Positions 1 through 6,399 of a stretch of DNA of 35,715 bases are shown here, one piece after another. Below the pieces are notes generated by a model. The model was not told the DNA's origin, ran no database searches, and worked only from the letters and a program-made list of their open reading frames with translations. Both the position numbers and the translations under genes were made by a program. The number at the start of each line of letters is the position of its first letter. The stretch's first letter is position 1. Where the stretch lies: IMG/VR virus record IMGVR_UViG_3300010233_000114, positions 1 through 35,715 of that record; one strand, written 5' to 3'. The stretch comes from a virus.

Positions 1-686
1 GGAATCTGACCGATGAGCGGCTTTCTTACTACCGTGGCAAGGAATATCTGTCGAAGAAAAAGGCGGTTGGCGGGTCAAAACGTCAGAATGACGGAATGAC
101 GGAAAATGGCAAAACTGCCGCGTTTTTGGCAGAAAAGCACTCCGTTTCACCGAAAACGATTGAACGGGATGCCGAGTTTGCCGAGGCGGTTGACGAGTTG
201 CCGCCCACGATCAAAAAGGCGGTCTTGGATGGCGTTCTCGGAGAATCGAAACAGTCCATTTCGAGCGGGGAAACGCCTATCCTTTGCGAGCGGTGTATGC
301 GGGTAGGGGCAATCAAGGGTTGTACCGCTTGCAAGGACATGAAAGAGACAAAGAAACCAAAAGAGGAATCGCAGGTAGACGACAACGGGGTTGTTGTGCC
401 GATTCGATTGCAACAGCATTTCAAGGACAGGGATTTGGTTGATAAGGCGATTCGACTTCTGAATCAATGCTCGGATGCGTTCAAACTGATCGAAAAGGAA
501 TCTCCACTCAAGGCGATCAAACCGAAAGACGGCAACGCTCACTACACGGTTTACTTTGCTACGTTCAAACAGGCTCGGCAACGGTTGAAGGCGATGCGGC
601 CAGCGTTGATTTGCCCAAAATGCGTCGGGGATAGCTGCGATTTTTGTCAGGACGGTCTTTTGACAGCAGAAATGGTAGGCGAGTGA
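1..686 (+). CDS. ParB-like / HTH / zinc-knuckle protein, 5' truncated by window edge
   Basis: The frame is open from base 3, so the true start lies outside the window. The visible 227 residues begin with NLTDERLSYYRGKEY, which resembles the segment after the ParB N-terminal nuclease-like domain in many phage ParB-like proteins (LTxEQ-x-YLxGKRY). A helix-turn-helix-like stretch follows (AEKHSVSPKTIERDAEFAEAV), then two Cys clusters: CERC...CTAC in the middle and CPKC...CDFC near the C-terminus, suggesting zinc knuckles. Family knowledge points to a DNA-binding regulator or ParB-type protein in a replication/early module; its exact role is inference. An ATG at 96 is internal and is not the start. 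Confidence 0.7.
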   Translation, partial: NLTDERLSYYRGKEYLSKKKAVGGSKRQNDGMTENGKTAAFLAEKHSVSPKTIERDAEFAEAVDELPPTIKKAVLDGVLGESKQSISSGETPILCERCMRVGAIKGCTACKDMKETKKPKEESQVDDNGVVVPIRLQQHFKDRDLVDKAIRLLNQCSDAFKLIEKESPLKAIKPKDGNAHYTVYFATFKQARQRLKAMRPALICPKCVGDSCDFCQDGLLTAEMVGE

Positions 687-701
687 AACAAGTTTTCGTC
701 C

Positions 702-725
702 GTCCGTGTCTATTCGTGCGGACAC
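702..725 (+). promoter_or_regulatory. Small inverted repeat in leader of the 748 gene
   Basis: Two overlapping inverted repeats lie here: GTCCG (702-706) with CGGAC (719-723), and GTGTC (706-710) with GACAC (721-725). Either could form a weak hairpin at the 5' side of the leader. It is followed by AACC (729-732) and GGAG (737-740), the same order seen before the HNH genes. I see no clear -10 box just upstream, so this is the weakest member of that set. Confidence 0.35.
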
Positions 726-747
726 AACAACCACACGGAGAACGATC

Positions 748-918
748 ATGTATCAGATTCAAATCTTTGTCAGCGAAGTGGGCGAATGGTACGGATGGCA
801 TTGCGAACTGCAAGAATCCATGCGAGACGCCAAGAAACAAGAGCGGATTGCCAAGCGGTACGGCTGGAAAACGCGGGTAGTAAAAGTTTCCGAGGATGAC
901 GATGCAACTGATTCTTGA
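748..918 (+). CDS. Small hypothetical protein (56 aa)
   Basis: I do not recognise this protein. The start at 748 is chosen because GGAG (737-740) sits 7 nt upstream; a longer reading from a start at 706 lacks a comparable ribosome-binding site. The product is small and charged: an aromatic N-terminal half with GEWYGWHCELQ, a Lys/Arg-rich centre (KKQERIAKRYGWKTR) and an acidic end (SEDDDATDS). Its last codons overlap the helicase start at 902, so the two are probably translationally coupled and may share a DNA-metabolism context. No motif gives a function. Confidence 0.6.
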   Translation: MYQIQIFVSEVGEWYGWHCELQESMRDAKKQERIAKRYGWKTRVVKVSEDDDATDS

Positions 919-2392
919 TCCTAATTCCGTTGCCGATTATCGCACCTTTGTTACTGCGAAATCTTTCCCGAAATTCCGATGTGCCGGTCGGATGATCGAG
1001 TTTCCATCCGAGTACGCTCATTTGCTTGGATTGGAAACTCCTGCCGATGTCAAAGTCAAACAGTATAGGCCGATCAAATGTCTATTCGACTATCAAGCCT
1101 CCGTCGCTCGCTTGAGTATCCGAAAAAAGAAGTTTGGTATCTTCATGGCCTGCGGACGCGGCAAGGATTTGACCATGAAAGATACAGCCCGCTACGTTGC
1201 GAGCGTGCTGCCGAAAGACAAGAAAATACTTATCATGGAACCGCTTAATTGCGTGGAGCAATCGCTAGAAGAAACGTCGAAATGGTACGGAAAGGCTTTG
1301 CCATTCGAGCGTGTCAAATCCGGCAATCTTACCGACTGGATTTTAGGTTCAGGCGGTAGACTTGGAATCTGCAATTACGATGGATTGAGCGAAGATACAC
1401 CGCAAGGGAAACTAGGAGCGTTGTTCGCCAACGAAGGGAGCATTTTCAAATCAAATGGCGTTTGGGCGACAACGATGATTCGGATTGGTGCCGGTCTGGA
1501 ATGGAAGTTTGTCTACACTGGAACACCTGCCCCGAATGATCGAATCGAGTATGCAAATCACGCCGTGTTCTTGGATCAATTCCCGAATATCAATGCTTTC
1601 TGTGCCCGCTACTTCATCAACAAAGGACAGACTCAAGATCGTTGGATCATGAAGCCACACGCAGTAGGCAAATTCTACCGCGAGATTTCGCATTGGTGCA
1701 TCCTTTTGGACAATCCGGCTGTCTACGGATTCAAAGACAACTGCGAACCACTGCCGCCAATCAACGTCCACATTCATGAAATTGACCTGAGCAATCAGCA
1801 ACGCGAAGCCGTCTATGAATTGACCGGAAAGCTATTCATGGATGAACCTGGCGGAATCACGACGCGAAGCAAGCTGTCTCAGATAGGTAAGGGGAATTAC
1901 AAAGGAAACAAGATAGATGCGGCCAAGCCTGAATTTATCCGTAAATTGGTCGATTCGTGGAGAGATAAGGAATCGACGATCATTTGGTGCGGATACAACC
2001 ACGAACAAGATCAAATGGAGAAGATATTCCCAGATGCTTGCTCAATTCGCGGAGAAACGAAATACGAAGATAGGATTAGAATGATCCGGTCTTTTCAGGC
2101 TGGAGAAAACCGATTGATGATTTCAAAAAGTGCGTGTATCGGTTGGGGATTGAACCTTCAAATTGCAACTAGGCAGGTATTCAGTTTCGTCAACGATTCA
2201 TGGGAGCAATTTCATCAGTGCTTGGCTAGGTCAAGCCGGATAGGGGCGAAATTCCCGTTGCACGCCCATTTCCCGATCACAGAAATTGAGCGGCCAATGA
2301 TGGAGAATACGCTGGCCAAAGCGAGACGAATCGAGCAAGATGCCGTCGAGCAGGAGCAGGAATTTAAGACTAATGGAGTTGTTCAATGGTGA
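902..2392 (+). CDS. SNF2-like superfamily 2 helicase with altered ATPase motifs
   Basis: The protein (496 aa from the ATG at 902) follows the layout of phage SNF2-like helicases: an N-terminal substrate region, a motif I-like segment, a TPAPND motif and a C-terminal helicase half ending in an H-Q-C-L-A-R-S-S-R motif VI-like stretch. Start 902 is preferred over the in-frame ATG at 896 because GAGG (892-895) is 6 nt upstream of it. Several signature positions look off. Motif I reads ACGRGKD instead of GxGKT/S, the Walker B/DExx position reads NEGS where the family usually has DESS, and motif VI has one Arg replaced by Ala. The lysine of motif I and TGTPAPND are kept. Either this is a divergent active family or a protein that binds DNA without full ATPase activity. 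It overlaps the 748 gene and precedes the HNH/methyltransferase pair. Confidence 0.75.
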   Translation: MQLILDPNSVADYRTFVTAKSFPKFRCAGRMIEFPSEYAHLLGLETPADVKVKQYRPIKCLFDYQASVARLSIRKKKFGIFMACGRGKDLTMKDTARYVASVLPKDKKILIMEPLNCVEQSLEETSKWYGKALPFERVKSGNLTDWILGSGGRLGICNYDGLSEDTPQGKLGALFANEGSIFKSNGVWATTMIRIGAGLEWKFVYTGTPAPNDRIEYANHAVFLDQFPNINAFCARYFINKGQTQDRWIMKPHAVGKFYREISHWCILLDNPAVYGFKDNCEPLPPINVHIHEIDLSNQQREAVYELTGKLFMDEPGGITTRSKLSQIGKGNYKGNKIDAAKPEFIRKLVDSWRDKESTIIWCGYNHEQDQMEKIFPDACSIRGETKYEDRIRMIRSFQAGENRLMISKSACIGWGLNLQIATRQVFSFVNDSWEQFHQCLARSSRIGAKFPLHAHFPITEIERPMMENTLAKARRIEQDAVEQEQEFKTNGVVQW

Positions 2393-2393
2393 C

Positions 2394-2421
2394 TTGACGA
2401 TGACGCGATTGCTCGTAAAAT
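2394..2421 (+). promoter_or_regulatory. Sigma-70-like promoter before first HNH gene
   Basis: A -35-like TTGACG (2394-2399) and a -10-like TAAAAT (2416-2421) are separated by 16 bp; each matches consensus at 5 of 6 positions. The -35 begins at the helicase stop codon region, so the HNH gene seems to have its own promoter. The predicted transcript would begin almost exactly at the hairpin 2426-2460. Confidence 0.55.
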
Positions 2422-2425
2422 AAGC

Positions 2426-2460
2426 GGACCAGACAAGAGATTTGCGTTCTCTTGCTGGCC
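2426..2460 (+). promoter_or_regulatory. 5' leader hairpin before first HNH gene
   Basis: CCAG (2429-2432), a bulged A, and CAAGAGA (2434-2440) pair with TCTCTTGCTGG (2448-2458) around a 7-nt loop; GG (2426-2427) can also pair with CC (2459-2460). An additional outer match joins AAGCGG (2422-2427) to CCGCTT (2468-2473). There is no T-run after it, so it is not an intrinsic terminator on the plus strand. AACC (2466-2469) and GGAG (2475-2478) follow. Confidence 0.6.
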
Positions 2461-2485
2461 CTCATAACCGCTTAGGAGAGCGATC

Positions 2486-3058
2486 ATGTCAGATAAACCT
2501 ATACTGTTAATCGACAAAATTCAAGCACGAAACAAAGATGGGACATTCCCTACTGGAATATTATCATCGCCTAACCCGATAAAACCAGGAGAGCGGCGAG
2601 GAATAGCGACAGAGTTTAAGCCTGGGCAACAGCCATTGAATTGGCGTCCAGTCGGAACTGTAACTGTCAGGCGAAGAAAGAGAAAAAACGATCAGCCAAG
2701 ATCATGGATAAAGATAGCGGAACCGAACGTTTGGATTCCTCTTGCACATTCGGTCTGGATTGACGCGAATGGTCCTATCCCTGATGGATGCGTTATACAT
2801 CACAAAAACAACAACGCCATTGACGACAGGATAGAAAATTTGCAGATGATGACGGCCAATGAGCATAACGATATCCATATACCGGACAAAACAAGGGGAA
2901 GAAAAGGAATCACATGGTCAATGAAAGATGTTATATGCATTAAATGTGGAGTTGGTTATAGGGCGAAAGTTCAACGCAAGAATACTCTTTGCCCGTCATG
3001 TGCTTGTGCAAGCGAAAAAGAATCTAAGCGACGGTACAAGGAAAGGAATAAGAAATAA
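2486..3058 (+). CDS. HNH endonuclease with C-terminal zinc ribbon
   Basis: This 190-aa protein has the common phage HNH layout. A basic N-terminal region (KPGQQPLNWRPVG, residues 45-57) leads into the NGPIPDGCVIHHKNNNAIDD segment, residues 95-114, then RIENLQMMTANEHNDIH. H105/H106, N118 and H127 are candidate metal-binding or catalytic residues. The C-terminus adds a CIKC...CPSC zinc ribbon (Cys 151, 154, 169, 172). GGAG lies 7 nt before the ATG. The stop codon overlaps the methyltransferase ATG (TAATG). It could be a free-standing homing-type nuclease or a packaging/DNA-processing HNH. It has its own promoter and leader hairpin, which favours an independently mobile gene. Confidence 0.85.
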   Translation: MSDKPILLIDKIQARNKDGTFPTGILSSPNPIKPGERRGIATEFKPGQQPLNWRPVGTVTVRRRKRKNDQPRSWIKIAEPNVWIPLAHSVWIDANGPIPDGCVIHHKNNNAIDDRIENLQMMTANEHNDIHIPDKTRGRKGITWSMKDVICIKCGVGYRAKVQRKNTLCPSCACASEKESKRRYKERNKK

Positions 3059-3969
3059 TGCGAGATGACAAGATGTTTTCTATCGTGAACGAAGACTGCA
3101 TAGGACATATGCACGACATGGAAAAGGCGTCTGTTGATTTACTTGTAACGTCTCCACCATTCCCTCAAGTTTTTTCGTATGGCAATTCGGAATCCGATAT
3201 TGGCAATAGCGAGGACTTGCACGGCGAAGCTCCATTGCATTTCGGTTTCTTCCTGAGAGCGGCAAAGAAAATACTCAAGCCGGGCCGCGTAATGATTATC
3301 CATTGCACGCAAATTCATCACAGCAAGCGTAGTGGAGATCGTGGGGTTTTTGATTTTCGCGGAATGCTGATCCGTCTAGCTCAGAGGGCCGGATTCATCT
3401 TTGAATACGATTGGCTTATCCGCCAAGACCCGCAAGCCCAAGCTATACGCGGGAAAAAGTGGGAGTTGAAATTCCAAGGACTAGAAACGGATCGTGCCCA
3501 AAGTCGAGGAGCTATGGGAGATTTCCTTTTGAAGTTTATGGCTCCTGGGAAAAACGAAGTTCCTATCAACACGGCAAACCAAGTGTCAAGGAATGATTGG
3601 ATCAAATGGGCGGAAGGATGCTGGGACGATATCATCCATACGGACACGTTGAATATTCGAGAGGCAAGGTCCGAAGAAGACACACGCCACATATGCCCAT
3701 TCGCCTTGGAAATTTGTCGTAGATTGATTCTTCTTTACTCCAATCCAATGGAGCTTGTATGCGACCCGTTTTCTGGGATAGCCTCTATGGGATTCGTGGC
3801 ATTGGGCGGAGTTTCCCCAAAGACAAATAGACGTATTTTCGATCAACGCCGATTCTATGGTTGCGAGTTGAAGAAAGAGTATTACGAAGTTGCAATCAAG
3901 AACTGCGAACGGGCATTGCGGGATTTCAAGGTCCAGCAAAAAGACCTGTTTTCGGGAGCGATGGCATGA
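3058..3969 (+). CDS. DNA methyltransferase (N4-cytosine/N6-adenine class)
   Basis: This 303-aa protein has the motif order of class beta site-specific DNA methyltransferases. The catalytic motif IV is TSPPF near residue 31. The S-adenosylmethionine motif I is CDPFSGIASMG near residue 237, C-terminal to motif IV. A target-recognition region lies between them. SPPF favours N4-cytosine or N6-adenine methylation; the specificity cannot be read. It starts in a TAATG overlap with the HNH gene; an internal ATG at 3073 is an alternative start. Phage orphan methyltransferases usually protect the genome from host restriction. The overlap with a nuclease gene invites comparison with restriction-modification pairs, but nothing here proves that link. 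Confidence 0.85.
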   Translation: MRDDKMFSIVNEDCIGHMHDMEKASVDLLVTSPPFPQVFSYGNSESDIGNSEDLHGEAPLHFGFFLRAAKKILKPGRVMIIHCTQIHHSKRSGDRGVFDFRGMLIRLAQRAGFIFEYDWLIRQDPQAQAIRGKKWELKFQGLETDRAQSRGAMGDFLLKFMAPGKNEVPINTANQVSRNDWIKWAEGCWDDIIHTDTLNIREARSEEDTRHICPFALEICRRLILLYSNPMELVCDPFSGIASMGFVALGGVSPKTNRRIFDQRRFYGCELKKEYYEVAIKNCERALRDFKVQQKDLFSGAMA

Positions 3970-4055
3970 CGCCAGACGAAGAAATCGCCCGCTTGCACCG
4001 TTTCACCTACCAATTGGCCGAACACCTGTTTTTAGCCGCCGAGGTGATAGAATGA
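3966..4055 (+). CDS. Very small ORF coupled to the methyltransferase (29 aa)
   Basis: The ATG at 3966 overlaps the methyltransferase stop (ATGA), the usual coupling arrangement in this window. The product is 29 aa, acidic at the start (MTPDEEIARLHRF) and ends LAAEVIE; it could form one amphipathic helix. I do not recognise it. Its 3' end contains the promoter-like element that serves the second HNH gene. It may be a real small protein or simply readthrough space, so confidence is modest. Confidence 0.45.
   Translation: MTPDEEIARLHRFTYQLAEHLFLAAEVIE
4045..4053 (+). promoter_or_regulatory. Extended -10 promoter-like element before second HNH gene
   Basis: TG-A-TAGAAT fits the extended -10 pattern TGnTATAAT with 5 of 6 matches in the hexamer (4048-4053). 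No good -35 is present at 16-18 bp upstream, which extended -10 promoters tolerate. The leader hairpin begins 5 nt downstream, at 4058. Confidence 0.45.
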
Positions 4056-4057
4056 AA

Positions 4058-4086
4058 AGAGCCAATCGGTTATAGCCGATGGCTCT
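4058..4086 (+). promoter_or_regulatory. 5' leader hairpin before second HNH gene
   Basis: AGAGCCA (4058-4064), one bulged A, and TCGG (4066-4069) pair with CCGATGGCTCT (4076-4086) around a 6-nt loop, giving 11 base pairs. No T-run follows. AACC (4093-4096) and GGAG (4104-4107) come next, 8 nt before the ATG. The 3' part of this leader is closely similar to the one before the first HNH gene, while the hairpin arms differ in sequence. Confidence 0.6.
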
Positions 4087-4115
4087 CAACACAACCCGCT
4101 AAAGGAGAGCGAGTC

Positions 4116-4757
4116 ATGTCAGAAAATCATTCTATGCCGATTAGGTCGAACTTCCAAAATCTGACCGGAAATAAATACGGAAAGCTGACAGTTGTTTCGT
4201 TCTCTCACAAGAAGCATGGCTCCTGTTACTGGCGTTGCCAGTGCGAATGCGGAGGAATATCGGTTTCTAGATCGAATACTCTGAAAAATGGGCTTACAAA
4301 AAGTTGCGGTTGCATAAAACGAATACATGGCATGGCAGGTTCAAGCGAATATACTTCATGGTCGCAAATGAAGGATAGATGCTACAACAAAAACGATCAT
4401 GCTTTTTATCGATATGGTGGACGCGGTATTACGGTATGCGACCGTTGGCGTAATTCATTTATCAATTTCTTTTCCGATATGGGTCCGAGACCTTCACCAA
4501 ATCATTCCATTGACCGGATCGATAACAATGGGAATTATGAACCGAGCAACTGCCGATGGGCGACAATTAAGGAACAAAACAGAAACAGACGCGACAACAG
4601 CTTGATAACCGTCAATGGAGTAACAAAATGCCTTGTAGCGTGGGTCGAGGAATTGGGAATTTGTCGAACAACAATCCAAAGACGAATGCAAAACGGCATG
4701 AATGGAGAAGAAGCGGTGTTGAAGGTCGGAAGAAAACCTAGGAAGGATGTTGTATGA
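4116..4757 (+). CDS. HNH homing-type endonuclease with N-terminal Cys domain and C-terminal HTH
   Basis: The 213-aa protein has three visible parts. Residues 15-66 form a NLTGNKYGKL...WRCQCECGG...SCGC module typical of phage HNH proteins and probably zinc-binding. Residues 80-160 are the nuclease core: YRYGGRGITVCDRW, then HSIDRIDNNGNYEPSNCRWA, with H130, D133 and N138/N145 as likely catalytic-site residues. Residues 163-200 (LITVNGVTKCLVAWVEELGI and onward) resemble the helix-turn-helix tail of free-standing homing nucleases. The gene has its own promoter-like element and leader hairpin, and its stop overlaps the next ATG (ATGA). The incomplete HNH gene at 35328 belongs to the same family. 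Confidence 0.88.
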   Translation: MSENHSMPIRSNFQNLTGNKYGKLTVVSFSHKKHGSCYWRCQCECGGISVSRSNTLKNGLTKSCGCIKRIHGMAGSSEYTSWSQMKDRCYNKNDHAFYRYGGRGITVCDRWRNSFINFFSDMGPRPSPNHSIDRIDNNGNYEPSNCRWATIKEQNRNRRDNSLITVNGVTKCLVAWVEELGICRTTIQRRMQNGMNGEEAVLKVGRKPRKDVV

Positions 4758-5182
4758 AAATAGCATTCGACATTGGCGGAGTCCTTAGCAAGTACCCGCA
4801 TGTTTTCCGACCGTTCATCCAAGCTATCGTTGACGGCGGCGGGGTTACTGTCCACGTAATCACTGATATGCACCCCACCGAAAAGGCCATTGATATGTTA
4901 CGGAAGAACGGGTTATGCCCGCCAATCGGAGAGTCGTTCGTTCATTCTGCCGATTTCCTGTCTCATGGCGAAATGTGCAAGGCAATTCTCTGCGAACAGC
5001 TTGGCATCGACATTTTGATGGACGATTTTCCAGGCTATGTGGCAACTGGCGATCATGTCCGTTTGCTCGTCATGCCGCAACCGACAGAACCATATTATCA
5101 CGACGATTGGAAGACAGATGGGAGCGAAGGTGCGTTCGGGCGACGGGTCCGACCGACAAAAGGCGATCATCCTTGGAATTAA
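4754..5182 (+). CDS. HAD-like phosphohydrolase domain protein (142 aa)
   Basis: The N-terminus FDIGGVL matches HAD motif I of the DxGGVL type, with D6 as the likely nucleophile. HVITDMHP supplies a motif II-like Thr, and DILMDDFPGYV resembles the terminal acidic motif IV. The protein is short for a HAD enzyme and has no obvious cap domain, so it may act on a nucleotide or a nucleic-acid 5'/3' phosphate, or may be structural only; the substrate is unknown. It is translationally coupled to the HNH gene (ATGA overlap). The C-terminus is polar and probably unstructured. Confidence 0.6.
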   Translation: MKIAFDIGGVLSKYPHVFRPFIQAIVDGGGVTVHVITDMHPTEKAIDMLRKNGLCPPIGESFVHSADFLSHGEMCKAILCEQLGIDILMDDFPGYVATGDHVRLLVMPQPTEPYYHDDWKTDGSEGAFGRRVRPTKGDHPWN

Positions 5183-5197
5183 CCAGAAAGGCGATCC

Positions 5198-5683
5198 ATG
5201 TCCGAACTGTCTAAGAAGATACTGGCAAAGAAAGGCATCCAACCGCCCCAAACGCCCGTAGACGCACCCAAACCGTCTAAACCTACCGTCAAGCCGGTTT
5301 CCGCTCCGAATTCGGGAGAACCGCAACCATACGCATTACGGCCAAAGCTACCCAAACAGCCAAAACCGCGTTCTTGCTGCAAAACCATGAAAGGTAGCCA
5401 ACCCCATGCTCCTGATTGCGTTCACATGCAGCCAAAGAAGCCGAAACCGAATAAATCATGGCATTGCGGGGCTGATTTGCCTGGAGGCCGCTTTCCGGTC
5501 GGAACGAAGGTCGTGAAAGTGTGGGGTGGGGAGCGATGGGCTTGCTACATCGAGACGCCTATCGCTGGCGGGACGTTGGACGTTCACGTTACAACTACTT
5601 GCTTCGCTTCCGGTTCCCTGAGAGTGGAACAGATGGCAACTAAGCAATATCTCAAGTGGATTGCGGAGAAAGAGGCGAAATAA
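5198..5683 (+). CDS. Hypothetical protein with Pro/Lys-rich N-terminus (161 aa)
   Basis: I do not recognise this protein. Residues 15-90 are rich in Pro and Lys (QPPQTPVDAPKPSKPTVKP, then PKLPKQPKPRSCC) and are probably disordered; a small Cys/His cluster (SCC...HAPDCVHM) lies inside. Residues 88-160 look folded, with WHCGADLPGGRFPVGTKVV and ERWACYIETPIAGG. The start at 5198 has AAGG about 6 nt upstream, preceded by an AACC at the previous gene's stop codon. It belongs to the plus-strand block, followed by a short zinc-type protein. Confidence 0.6.
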   Translation: MSELSKKILAKKGIQPPQTPVDAPKPSKPTVKPVSAPNSGEPQPYALRPKLPKQPKPRSCCKTMKGSQPHAPDCVHMQPKKPKPNKSWHCGADLPGGRFPVGTKVVKVWGGERWACYIETPIAGGTLDVHVTTTCFASGSLRVEQMATKQYLKWIAEKEAK

Positions 5684-5684
5684 C

Positions 5685-5921
5685 ATGGAATACTTGGAAA
5701 AGCGTTGGAAGTGCGATTTCTGTGGCCGAGACGTTAAACGCGGAGTAATGCCGCCGTCCGGTTGGCAAGAGATTCGCGTAGACTTCTACGGAAATCAAAT
5801 CCATTGCTGTGCCGATAACGCATGTCTAATGAAACTGCCGGTATTCTGTCGCATGAACGTGGCGGAAGAATATTGGCCAATGGATGTTTCTACCGAATCG
5901 GTCAACTCTGTTCCACCTTAG
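5685..5921 (+). CDS. Small cysteine-rich hypothetical protein (78 aa)
   Basis: The start at 5685 follows directly on the previous stop (5681-5683). The N-terminal CDFC and the later HCCADNAC suggest one zinc site; the middle contains MPPSGWQEIRVDFYGNQIH. Similar short proteins with CxxC...CC..C patterns are common in phage early regions, but I cannot assign a function. Its last 20 bp overlap, tail to tail, the last gene of the minus-strand late block (5902). No convincing bidirectional terminator is visible between the two blocks. Confidence 0.6.
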   Translation: MEYLEKRWKCDFCGRDVKRGVMPPSGWQEIRVDFYGNQIHCCADNACLMKLPVFCRMNVAEEYWPMDVSTESVNSVPP

Positions 5922-6363
5922 TGTTTTGCGGCTTATCCGAGTCCGCTTTCGGGTCAGGCGTCTTAGCCACAGCAATAGCCGCAGCGATACACGCTCCCAC
6001 GTTCAGACCTTTCGGCAGACAGACATTCCAAGTTATCCACTCCCCAAACTCGCTTTCGACCGCGATCCAGAAATCTCGGTCGTTCAGGCGTTTCCGAGTC
6101 TGGTAGAACGAACGCAACCTCTCGGATATCTTGTCGTACCAATTCGCCGTTTCATTGGGCAGAGAAATGGGACTGTTCATCTCTAACACTCCCTTGTTAA
6201 TTGCTTCCACTAGGCCGCGTCTCATGATGAAATCCCACATCGTATTGACGCGAAATTCCATCTGAGCAATACGCTTGGCAACCCAATAGATTGTGCCAAT
6301 GAGCGAAAATATCCCCGTAACAACTGCAACGCCAAGCTCCGCCGTGTGAAAAATGTCATCCAT
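5902..6363 (-). CDS. Single-pass membrane protein at end of late block, possible holin
   Basis: The 153-aa product starts with a short polar N-terminus, then a hydrophobic segment of about 20 residues (LGVAVVTGIFSLIGTIYWVA), then RIAQMEFRVNTMWDFIMRRG, a charged stretch likely helical. The C-terminal part contains FGEWITWNVCLPKGLNVGAC. A GTG at 6369 is an alternative start, but the ATG at 6363 has a GGGAG 10 nt upstream. The VNTMWDF-type segment is one I associate with uncharacterised phage/bacterial proteins. Its place at the end of the late genes and the single membrane helix make a lysis role (holin-like) plausible, not shown. No endolysin was found nearby. Confidence 0.55.
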   Translation of the reverse strand: MDDIFHTAELGVAVVTGIFSLIGTIYWVAKRIAQMEFRVNTMWDFIMRRGLVEAINKGVLEMNSPISLPNETANWYDKISERLRSFYQTRKRLNDRDFWIAVESEFGEWITWNVCLPKGLNVGACIAAAIAVAKTPDPKADSDKPQNTKVEQS

Positions 6364-6399
6364 AACCACCGATCTCCCGTTAGTATAGTGCGTCCGTCG

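Noticed and set aside
902-3969. A DISARM- or BREX-like defence cluster (SNF2 helicase, nuclease, methyltransferase)
   Set aside because: The helicase motifs are altered, the HNH gene has its own promoter and leader, and DrmB, DrmC or PglZ-type genes are absent. A phage early block explains the genes better.
5902-5921. Bidirectional terminator between the converging blocks
   Set aside because: Only short 4-bp complementary arms and no T-run were found; the two genes overlap by 20 bp instead.
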